This document shows, one piece after another, positions 1 through 5,989 of a stretch of 6,353 bases of DNA. A model generated the notes under the pieces. The model did no database searches, was not told the DNA's origin, and worked only from the letters and a program-made list of their open reading frames with translations. The stretch covers positions 1 through 6,353 of the forward strand of contig JAPKZE010000190.1 of the NCBI GenBank assembly GCA_026393955.1, written 5' to 3'. The first letter of the stretch is position 1; every line of letters begins with the position of its first letter. The DNA is from Candidatus Aminicenantota bacterium. GTDB lineage: Bacteria; Acidobacteriota; Aminicenantia; Aminicenantales; Saccharicenantaceae. The translations under genes were made by a program, and so were the position numbers.

Positions 1-1179
1 GCCCTGGCCGACGAGGACCGGTTCCGCCTCGAGGAGCTCAAGGCCCAAGGAGACCGGAGCGGGGTTCCCGGGCTCGAGATCGTCGACGAAGCGGCCATCC
101 GCCGCCTCGAGCCCCTGGCCCGCGGCCGCTGGGCCCTGTACTCCCCCCACACCGGGATCATCTCGCCCTACGAGTTCACCGTCGCGCTGGCCGAGTGCGC
201 CGCTCAGAACGGGGCCGAGGTGCGGCTCGAGACCCCGGTGACCGCCGTCGGCTTCGACGGGGACCTCTTCCGGCTCTCGACGCCGGGGGGGACGCTCGCG
301 GCCCGCCGGGTCGTCAACAGCGCCGGCCTCTTTTCCGACGAAGTCGCCCGCCTGGCCGGGATCGACGACTATCGGATCTTCCCGTACCGGGGCGAGTATC
401 TCATCACGGACAAGGACAGCGGCCTGCATCTCGGCATGCCCGTCTATCCCGTGCCGCCGCGCGACGATCCGGGGCTCGGCATCCACGTCACCCCCACGCT
501 CGAGGGGCATATCCTCCTCGGCCCGAGCGCCGAGCCGGTCGGGGACAAGCGCGACCTGGCCTCGACGCGGGCGGTCACGGCCCGGCTCAAGGCCGAGGCC
601 GCCCGTCTCATGCCCGAGCTGGCCGGCGCCCCGTTCATCCACAGCTACGCCGGCCTCCGGCCCAAGCTCGTCGACCCCACCGGCCGGGACAGGTTCGCCG
701 ACTTCATCGTCGAGGAAAGCGGGCGGCGGCCCGGTTGGATCAGTCTCGTCGGCATCGAATCGCCCGGGTTGACCGCGGCCCCGGCCCTGGCCGAGATGGT
801 CGTCGCGATGCTCGGGGTGAGGCTGGACCTGCGGCTGAAGCACGATTTCCGCCCGGACCTGCCCGTCAAGAGGCGCTTCGCCGCCCTGGACGACGGCAAG
901 CGCGCCGCCCGCGTCGCCGGCGACGCCGACTGGGGCGAGATGGTCTGCCGCTGCGAGCATGTCACCCGGGCCGAGGTCGCCGACGCCCTGCGGAACCCGT
1001 TCGGGGCCCGGACGCTGGACGCCGTCAAGCGCCGGACCCGCTGCGGCATGGGCCGCTGCCAGGGCGGCTTCTGCACACCGCGCCTCGTCGAGATCCTCCA
1101 GGCCGAAGGCGTCCCGGCCGACCGGATCACCAAGCGCGGCGGCGGCTCCCGCCTCTTTTACGGACGGATCAAGGACTGA
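1..1179 (+). CDS. GlpA-type FAD-dependent oxidoreductase with C-terminal BFD-like [2Fe-2S] domain (5'-partial)
   Basis: The reading frame is open from base 1 to the TGA at 1177-1179, giving 392 visible residues. Roughly 90-100 N-terminal residues, including the FAD dinucleotide-binding GxGxxG, should lie off the left edge, so no start is called. The visible part has DAO-superfamily features: RRVVNSAGLFSDE at about residues 102-114 and the flavin-binding segment GIESPGLTAAPALAE at about 251-265. A BFD-like domain follows, with cysteines at 316 and 318 (VCRCEH) and at 348, 353 and 358 (TRCGMGRCQGGFC), expected to hold a [2Fe-2S] cluster. The family includes anaerobe G3P dehydrogenases that make dihydroxyacetone phosphate. 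The HSYAGLRPKL stretch also recalls 2-hydroxyglutarate oxidases, so the exact substrate is inferred. Only 3 bp separate it from the next gene, which indicates one operon. GlpA-like function is likely, not proven. Confidence 0.85.
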   Translation, partial: ALADEDRFRLEELKAQGDRSGVPGLEIVDEAAIRRLEPLARGRWALYSPHTGIISPYEFTVALAECAAQNGAEVRLETPVTAVGFDGDLFRLSTPGGTLAARRVVNSAGLFSDEVARLAGIDDYRIFPYRGEYLITDKDSGLHLGMPVYPVPPRDDPGLGIHVTPTLEGHILLGPSAEPVGDKRDLASTRAVTARLKAEAARLMPELAGAPFIHSYAGLRPKLVDPTGRDRFADFIVEESGRRPGWISLVGIESPGLTAAPALAEMVVAMLGVRLDLRLKHDFRPDLPVKRRFAALDDGKRAARVAGDADWGEMVCRCEHVTRAEVADALRNPFGARTLDAVKRRTRCGMGRCQGGFCTPRLVEILQAEGVPADRITKRGGGSRLFYGRIKD

Positions 1180-1182
1180 GCG

Positions 1183-2430
1183 ATGAAGGGACCGGTCGAG
1201 ACCTGCGATGTGGCCGTCATCGGCGGCGGCCCGGCCGGACTGGCCGCGGCCCTGTGCGCGCGGCGGGCCGGGGCCGGGACGGTGCTCGTCATCGAGCGGG
1301 AGAGAGCGCTCGGCGGCATTCTCAACCAGTGCGTCCACGACGGCTTCGGGCTCTTCCTTTATAAAGAGACGATCAGCGGGCCCGAATACGCCGAACGGCT
1401 GGCCGAGGACGTCGCCCGCGAGCCCATCAAGGTCGAAACCGGGGCCATGGTCCTCGACCTCTCACCCGACCGCGTTCTCCGCATCAACTCCCGCGAGGGC
1501 TACCGGCTCGTCCGGGCCGGGGCGGTGGTCCTGGCCATGGGCTGCCGCGAACGGACGCGCGACATGATCGAGATCCCCGGGACGCGTCCGGCCGGGGTCT
1601 TCACGGCCGGCCTGGCCCAGAATCTCGTCAACCTCCGGAACCTGCGCGTCGGGAACGAGGCGGTCATCCTCGGCTCGGGCGACATCGGCCTGATCATGGC
1701 CCGCCGTCTCGTCTTCGAGGGCATCAAGGTCAAAGGCGTCTTCGAGATCCTGCCCTGGCCGGGCGGGCTCGAGCGGAACGTCAGGCAGTGCCTGACGGAC
1801 TTCGGTATCCCGCTTGAGCTTGGGGCGACCGTCGTCGAGATCCGCGGCCGGGACCGCGTGGAGAGCGTCGTCGTGTCCGGGGTCGACGAGGCGCTGGCCC
1901 CGCTCCCCGGGACCGAGCGCATCATCCCCTGCGACACCCTGCTCCTGTCCGTCGGGCTCATCCCCGAGAACGAGCTCTCGAAGCGGGCCGGGGTCGAGCT
2001 GTCGCCGTTCACCGGTGGGGCCGTCGTCGACGAGAGGCTCATGACCTCGGTCCCCGGGGTCTTCTCCTGCGGCAACGTCCTCCACATCCACGACGTGGCC
2101 GACTGGGCCTCGTTCGAGGGTTTGGCGGCCGGCGAGCGGGCCGCCCGCTACGCGGCGGGGGAGAGGGGGCCGGGGCGGACCATCCGTGTCTCGGCCGGGA
2201 CGAACGTCAAGTACGTCCTGCCGCAGCTCCTGACGGCAGGAACGGGCGGCGTCGAGTGGAGCTTCCGGGTCAAACGGCCGGTCCGCGGCGCCCGTATCGA
2301 GGTGACCGGGAAGACCTCCGGCCGGGTCTATGCCCGCAAGAAGTACGCCCGCCTTCTGCCCTCCGAGCTCCAGAAGATCAAGGTCCAGGCGGCGGTCGAT
2401 GAGGACCTCGAGGTCACCTGTCATGAATGA
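1183..2430 (+). CDS. NAD(P)/FAD-dependent oxidoreductase, electron-transfer partner of the upstream dehydrogenase
   Basis: This 415-residue flavoprotein belongs to the pyridine nucleotide-disulphide oxidoreductase superfamily. The N-terminal FAD-binding Rossmann motif is VIGGGPAGLAAA (residues 12-23). A second nucleotide-binding motif, VILGSGDIGLIMA (161-173), suits NAD(P)H, and a flavin-contacting GVFSCGNVLH segment (292-301) lies before the C-terminal domain. There is no CxxC redox disulphide. Single cysteines at 50 (GGILNQC) and 121 (MGCRERTR) sit in well-preserved contexts. Homologues commonly stand between a GlpA-like protein and a DUF1667 protein, and the gene order here is the same. 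The inferred role is to take electrons from the [2Fe-2S] domain of the upstream subunit and pass them to NAD(P) or another carrier. It is not a GlpB homologue by sequence appearance. The ATG lies 3 bp after the preceding stop with only a weak AAGGA ribosome site, consistent with translational coupling. Confidence 0.88.
   Translation: MKGPVETCDVAVIGGGPAGLAAALCARRAGAGTVLVIERERALGGILNQCVHDGFGLFLYKETISGPEYAERLAEDVAREPIKVETGAMVLDLSPDRVLRINSREGYRLVRAGAVVLAMGCRERTRDMIEIPGTRPAGVFTAGLAQNLVNLRNLRVGNEAVILGSGDIGLIMARRLVFEGIKVKGVFEILPWPGGLERNVRQCLTDFGIPLELGATVVEIRGRDRVESVVVSGVDEALAPLPGTERIIPCDTLLLSVGLIPENELSKRAGVELSPFTGGAVVDERLMTSVPGVFSCGNVLHIHDVADWASFEGLAAGERAARYAAGERGPGRTIRVSAGTNVKYVLPQLLTAGTGGVEWSFRVKRPVRGARIEVTGKTSGRVYARKKYARLLPSELQKIKVQAAVDEDLEVTCHE
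2410..2414 (+). promoter_or_regulatory. Ribosome binding site of the DUF1667 gene
   Basis: GAGGT lies 8 nt before the ATG at 2423, inside the end of the upstream flavoprotein gene. It supports ATG 2423 over earlier in-frame starts, which would only extend the protein into sequence read in another frame by the upstream gene. The cysteine-rich family domain begins about ten residues after this ATG. Confidence 0.55.
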
Positions 2431-2851
2431 GCGCGCCTTCGTCGACCGGCTGACCTGCGTCCTCTGCCCGGTCGGCTGCGAGCTCGAGATCGGCCGGGAC
2501 GCGGCCGGGGAGCTCCGGGTCGAAGGGCATCAATGCGACAAGGGCGTTCCCTTCGCCCTCGAGGAGATCCTGCGCCCGAAGAGGAACCTGGCTACCTCCG
2601 TTCCGGTCCGGGGCACGGCGGCGAAAATGGTCTCCGTCCGGCTGAGCGCCCCCGTTCCGCGCGAGATGCTCTTCCCCGTCCTGGCCGAGATCGCCAAGCT
2701 CCGTCCGGAGGCGCCGGTCCGCCGCGGCCAGGTCCTTCTCGCGGATGTCCTGGGCACGGGCGCCGATGTCATCGCCACCCGCCATCAGGGAGCGGATTCC
2801 GAGGAGCGACCATCAGGGGCGCGGCGGAGCGACTCGGAGCCGCGCTCCTGA
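2423..2851 (+). CDS. DUF1667-family four-cysteine protein (putative Fe-S electron-transfer subunit) with atypical C-terminal tail
   Basis: The 142-residue product starts at an ATG that overlaps the upstream gene by 8 bp (ATGAATGA), a sign of translational coupling. Cysteines at 12, 15, 19 and 38 form C-x2-C-x3-C-x18-C, as in LTCVLCPVGCELEI and GHQCDKG. This is followed by EEILRPKRNLATSVPVRG (47-64). The domain is characteristic of DUF1667 (PF07892), whose members accompany GlpA-like and FAD/NAD oxidoreductases in many anaerobes. The cysteine spacing resembles the [4Fe-4S] domain at the start of molybdopterin oxidoreductases, so a metal-cluster role is inferred. No molybdopterin domain is attached. 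Family members usually end close to the GADVIATR segment, here at 113-120. Residues 121-142 are a polar Arg/Ser/Glu-rich extension encoded by an imperfect tandem repeat and look like acquired sequence. No signal peptide or membrane segment is seen, so a cytoplasmic location is expected. Confidence 0.82.
   Translation: MNERAFVDRLTCVLCPVGCELEIGRDAAGELRVEGHQCDKGVPFALEEILRPKRNLATSVPVRGTAAKMVSVRLSAPVPREMLFPVLAEIAKLRPEAPVRRGQVLLADVLGTGADVIATRHQGADSEERPSGARRSDSEPRS
2783..2833 (+). repeat. Imperfect tandem repeat, two units, encoding the DUF1667 protein tail
   Basis: Unit 1 (2783-2810, 28 nt) and unit 2 (2811-2833, 23 nt) both begin CATCAGGG and both end GGAGCGAC. They differ mainly by a 5 nt indel and a base change in the middle. 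Because the units are not a multiple of three or of equal length, the two copies are read in different frames. They encode most of the non-conserved tail of the protein. The repeat abuts the structured region downstream. Confidence 0.55.
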
Positions 2852-2852
2852 G
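2833..2852 (+). other. Short hairpin over the DUF1667 stop codon
   Basis: CTCGGAGC (2833-2840) can pair with GCTCCTGAG (2844-2852) across a CGC loop, giving a 5 bp GGAGC/GCTCC stem, one bulged T and 3 further pairs. The TGA stop at 2849-2851 lies in the 3' arm. There is no T-run after it, so it is not a textbook Rho-independent terminator. In GC-rich DNA a stem of this size could arise by chance. Confidence 0.3.
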
Positions 2853-2875
2853 AAATATTCGGAACAAGTTCTTCA

Positions 2876-2914
2876 GGTCCTGCTTTGACCCTGTAGGGTC
2901 GATCCAGCAAGACC
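2876..2914. terminator. Long imperfect hairpin between convergent genes, candidate bidirectional transcript end
   Basis: The 78 bp gap between the two convergent stop codons (2852-2929) holds a nested stem. GGTC 2876-2879 pairs with GACC 2911-2914, TGCT 2881-2884 with AGCA 2906-2909, and GACCC 2887-2891 with GGGTC 2896-2900 around a TGTA loop. That is 13 pairs, with one C-A mismatch and one internal loop. An alternative stem, GACC 2911-2914 with GGTC 2919-2922, would compete with the outer pairs. Placement between convergent genes favours a shared 3'-end structure, but neither strand has a T tract after the stem. A structured repeat element is the main alternative. Confidence 0.4.
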
Positions 2915-2929
2915 AACGGGTCGTGAGGG

Positions 2930-5905
2930 TCAGCGGGCGGCCGTCACGGCGACGAGGGTAAACGATCCCTTGATCGTATCGCCGGCGACGAGCGGACGGT
3001 CGTCCATTTTGTGGTGCGGCGCGAAGAAGATGTCGCCGCCGCCGGTCGAGAAGTCGGCGATGAGCCAGCCGACGCGGTCCCCGTCGAGGAAGGACCGGGA
3101 GGCCTGGCGTCCGTCGGAGACGAGCATCAGACCTTCGCCTTCCGGCCTGGACAGGACCGCCCAGAGGACATCGGCCTTGGTCGAGCGGAAATCGTTGGAG
3201 CCGAGCTTGGTCTGATCGTCCTTCCAGTCCCAGGCGGGCGGCCGGCGGAAGACCGGTTCGCGGTCCGGCGACAGGGCCTTGGCCGTGCCGAGCGGCCGCC
3301 CGATGTGGTTCTCCGGGTAGGTCGACCATTGGCCCCGGCGGCTCCAGCTCAGGGTGTCGAAGGGGCGGGGCAGATACACGACCAGGCCGTACTGCCGGGG
3401 ATCCGTCTTCGCCCGGACCTTGAATTCGTAGCTGAATTCGGCCCGTCCCGCGCCGTCGATCCTGACGGCGTACCCGCCTTCCGCCTCGGCGTAGGCCCCC
3501 TTGACGGTCACGGTCACCGCCCCGTCGTCCAAGGCGGCCGTGACGCTCGCGACCGCCCAATCCGAGCAGACGCCGTTGAATGGCTCGACGTCCGGGCGGT
3601 AATCCGTGACGCACGGACCCGACGTCTGGGGCAGGAGCATGAGCGTCGGCCCTCCCGCGAGGACGGCCACGCCCCGTGCTTCGGCCCTGAGAACGGCGCC
3701 CGTCCGGCGGTCGAAGGTCCAGCGGAACCCGTCGCCGTCGACCGTGATCGTCGCGGCGTCCTCATTCAGCTCGAGCCGGTTATCTTTTACGGCGAGGACC
3801 TTGAAGGGCGGGGCCGGCGGCACCGGGGCGCCGATTGCGATCTCGAAGCTGTCGATGAGAAAGCCGCGGGGGCTCGTGACATCGATCTTCAAGGTCTTTC
3901 CCGCGATCTCCGCCGCCGCCGGCCGGATCCTCAGGACGGCCGTCCGCCGCGGCGCGAGCTCGACCGCCGCCCGGCCCGTCTCGTCGCCGATCCGCCAGTC
4001 GATGCGGCATTCGCGGAGGTCGGTGAAGTCGTGCCGGTTCTCGATGCGGAGGACGACGGGCTGGCCCGGCGCCGGCGCGGCGACGCGGTCCGGCCCGATC
4101 CGCACCGGCGAATAGGACTTCTTGATGTGCCAGTACTCGGGCTTCTCCCGCCTCCAGCCGTCGATGGGGCCCCATTCCCCGTAGCCGGTCGCCCGGCCCG
4201 ACGGCAGGAGGAAGACGTCGTCGAGGCCCGACCAGATGGACCCGCCGATCACTTCGGACGAGCCGGAGATCTTCTCCCACATCCGGGCGAAGCCGCGGCC
4301 GTACTCGTCGCGCAGTCCCGGGTCGGCGGCGAGCTCCGTCCGGTTGTAGCAGTTGAGGTGGCAGTACTCGCCGTAGTAGAGAGGCCGGGGCAGGCGGAGC
4401 GAGACGGCCAGGTCGGGTCCCTGCGGACCGGGATAGTGATAGTTGGCGATGGGGAGCTCTTCCGAGCCCCGGCTGTTGTAGCCGCCGTAGGCCTGATCGT
4501 GGAACGTCCTCGGCCGGCTCGGGTCCATGGACCGGGCCATCGCATCGGCCGCCGCGAAATGAGGGCTCCAGCCCGATTCGTTGGCCAGCGACCAGACGAT
4601 GATGCTCGGATGATGACGGTTGAAGGCGATGGTCTCGGCCACGGCCCGTTCGATGTAGGGCAGGTACTTCGGGTCGTTCGGGTCCTCCGTCTTCCAGGTC
4701 TCGTTGGCCCCGTGCTGGACCCAGACGAGGGGCGCCTCGCACTCGACGAACAGGCCCAGCTCGTCGCAGGCCTCCAGGAACTCTTCGGCCGGCGGATAGT
4801 GGGAGGTGCGGATCAAGTTGATGTTGGCCGCCCGGAAGAGCTCGGCGTCCTTGCGCCAGAGCTCGGGGGTCAGGCTGCGGCCGCGGAGGGGATGGACCTC
4901 GTGCCGGTTGATGCCGCGGACCTTGACCGGCCGGCCGTTGACGAAGAGGCCTGTTCCGACGACCTCGATCTCCCGGAGACCGACCCGCCGGACGACGCTC
5001 TCGAGCTTCCGGCCGCCCGCCCGCAGGTCGAGCGCGAGGGTGTGGAGACGGGGATGCTCGGCGTCCCAGAGGGCCGCGCTCCCGACCGTGCCCTCGAAGA
5101 CGAGCCGGGCCGTCCCGCCGGGCTCGATGCGCTCCGCCCGGAGCGTCTGCCGATGGACGGTCCGCCCGTCCGGGTCGCTGAGGGCGAGGTCGAGCGTGAC
5201 GTCCTCACTGGCGGCGCCGGCCGCGTTGACGAGGGCGGCCTCGATCCGGAAGGCGGCCGTGCGGCCGTCCTCTCCGACGTCCGTCACGACGTCGGCGCCG
5301 GCGATACGGAGCGCCGGCACGGCGATTAGGGTGACCTTCCGGGTCAGCCCGCCGAACTGGTACGAGGCGTATTGGGTCCCGCTGGCCATGATGTCGGCCG
5401 TCGACTCGTTCTGGACGGCCGCGGCGATGGTGTTGGCCGCGCCCGGGCGGCAGAGCGCGGTGATGTCGAACTCGAAGGCCGTGAAGCCGCCCTCGTGCGT
5501 TCCCGCGAGCTTCCCGTTGACCCAGAACGTGGCCAGGCTCTGGGCCCCGTCCGAGCGGAGGATGATCCGGGCGCCCTTCCAATCGGCCGGGAGGGCCACG
5601 GTCTTGAGATATCCGGCTGGGGTCCAGGGCGTCACGGACCGTCCCTGCATGGCCCAATCCCCGGGCACGTCGATCGGCGCGAAACCCCTGGCGTTCCGCT
5701 CGGTCAGCTTTTCAAAGCCCCGGGGCGGAGCGGCATGGAACGACCAGGCCCCGTCGAGCGACAGGACCGGGGACGCGATCCCGGCCACCTCGGCCGGACG
5801 CGGGGTGTAGCGGAGGCCGCACGCATCGGGCGTTTGGGCGTCGGCGCCGACGGCGAGCATAGCGATGATCGCGAACGTGAGCGCGAGAAGCTTCAGGCGG
5901 TTCAT
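2930..5905 (-). CDS. Secreted GH2 glycoside hydrolase, LacZ-like five-domain beta-galactosidase family
   Basis: The 991-residue product starts at ATG 5905, chosen because GGAGG lies 5 nt upstream; an in-frame TTG four codons earlier overlaps that site. A Sec signal peptide is clear (residues 1-23, MNRLKLL, a hydrophobic core, then GADA before Gln24), so the enzyme acts in the periplasm or outside. In order: sugar-binding jelly roll (about 50-200), Ig-like domain (about 205-315), TIM barrel (about 318-600), second Ig-like domain (about 600-698) and a LacZ-type small-chain C-terminal domain (about 705-991). GH2 landmarks include INRHEVHP (His335), RTSHYP (His369), acid/base Glu443 in SLANESGW and nucleophile Glu513 in YYGEYCH. 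Several LacZ galactose- and metal-binding residues appear replaced, so a beta-galactosidase label is a family name rather than a proven substrate. It follows an isomerase gene on the same strand, 81 bp away, consistent with a sugar-utilisation operon. Confidence 0.92.
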   Translation of the reverse strand: MNRLKLLALTFAIIAMLAVGADAQTPDACGLRYTPRPAEVAGIASPVLSLDGAWSFHAAPPRGFEKLTERNARGFAPIDVPGDWAMQGRSVTPWTPAGYLKTVALPADWKGARIILRSDGAQSLATFWVNGKLAGTHEGGFTAFEFDITALCRPGAANTIAAAVQNESTADIMASGTQYASYQFGGLTRKVTLIAVPALRIAGADVVTDVGEDGRTAAFRIEAALVNAAGAASEDVTLDLALSDPDGRTVHRQTLRAERIEPGGTARLVFEGTVGSAALWDAEHPRLHTLALDLRAGGRKLESVVRRVGLREIEVVGTGLFVNGRPVKVRGINRHEVHPLRGRSLTPELWRKDAELFRAANINLIRTSHYPPAEEFLEACDELGLFVECEAPLVWVQHGANETWKTEDPNDPKYLPYIERAVAETIAFNRHHPSIIVWSLANESGWSPHFAAADAMARSMDPSRPRTFHDQAYGGYNSRGSEELPIANYHYPGPQGPDLAVSLRLPRPLYYGEYCHLNCYNRTELAADPGLRDEYGRGFARMWEKISGSSEVIGGSIWSGLDDVFLLPSGRATGYGEWGPIDGWRREKPEYWHIKKSYSPVRIGPDRVAAPAPGQPVVLRIENRHDFTDLRECRIDWRIGDETGRAAVELAPRRTAVLRIRPAAAEIAGKTLKIDVTSPRGFLIDSFEIAIGAPVPPAPPFKVLAVKDNRLELNEDAATITVDGDGFRWTFDRRTGAVLRAEARGVAVLAGGPTLMLLPQTSGPCVTDYRPDVEPFNGVCSDWAVASVTAALDDGAVTVTVKGAYAEAEGGYAVRIDGAGRAEFSYEFKVRAKTDPRQYGLVVYLPRPFDTLSWSRRGQWSTYPENHIGRPLGTAKALSPDREPVFRRPPAWDWKDDQTKLGSNDFRSTKADVLWAVLSRPEGEGLMLVSDGRQASRSFLDGDRVGWLIADFSTGGGDIFFAPHHKMDDRPLVAGDTIKGSFTLVAVTAAR

Positions 5906-5910
5906 GCGGT

Positions 5911-5915
5911 CCTCC
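5911..5915 (-). promoter_or_regulatory. Ribosome binding site of the GH2 gene
   Basis: On the minus strand GGAGG is followed by the 5 nt ACCGC and then ATG at 5905. This near-perfect Shine-Dalgarno sequence decides the start: the in-frame TTG at 5917 lies just upstream of it and would add four residues before the signal peptide. Confidence 0.8.
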
Positions 5916-5924
5916 AACCGTCAA

Positions 5925-5989
5925 GAGGGACAATCCCTCCCGGGACAGCGATAACCAGCAGTGCTAGTCCCCTCCGGGGACAGTCCCTA
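5925..5989. repeat. Compact REP-like palindromic element between isomerase and GH2 genes
   Basis: Two copies of a 12-mer, GGGACAATCCCT (5927-5938) and GGGACAGTCCCT (5977-5988), differ by one base and are each self-complementary around the centre. Between them GGGACAGC (5942-5949) can pair with GCTAGTCCC (5963-5971, one bulge) around a 13 nt loop. Two 6 bp, 3 nt-loop hairpins are also possible: GAGGGA/TCCCTC at 5925-5939 and GTCCCC/GGGGAC at 5967-5981. The right copy covers most of the isomerase TAG stop (minus strand, 5989-5987). The arrangement resembles bacterial repetitive extragenic palindromes, but only one element is visible here. A role in mRNA stability or partial termination between the two genes is possible. 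Confidence 0.5.

Noticed and set aside
195..1364. Plus-strand open frame of 389 codons overlapping the GlpA-like and second oxidoreductase genes
   Set aside because: The protein is an Arg/Gly/Pro-rich shadow with no motifs, and it overlaps two genes with clear FAD and Fe-S motifs in other frames.
2330..2422. Extending the DUF1667 gene to an earlier in-frame start at 2330
   Set aside because: The added 31 residues are Arg/Ser-rich and lie wholly within the coding end of the upstream gene. ATG 2423 has a GAGGT site and a typical ATGAATGA overlap.
1462..2424. Minus-strand open frame of 320 codons antisense to the second oxidoreductase
   Set aside because: Its composition is that of the complement of a GC3-rich gene, with no recognisable domain and no ribosome site linked to a plausible start.
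2862..2871. Small GAAC-AA-GTTC palindrome as an operator
   Set aside because: It is short, lies between convergent 3' ends where no promoter is expected, and allows only a 2 nt loop, so chance is the simplest explanation.
3011..5329. Very long plus-strand open frame (772 codons) antisense to the GH2 gene
   Set aside because: It mirrors the GH2 codons with strong GC3 bias, has Asp/Arg/Pro/Gly-rich low-information sequence, shows no family motif, and sits opposite a well-supported conserved gene. It is a shadow frame.
5906..5917. TTG start at 5917 for the GH2 gene
   Set aside because: It would place the start over the GGAGG ribosome site. ATG 5905 is ideally spaced and begins a standard signal peptide.
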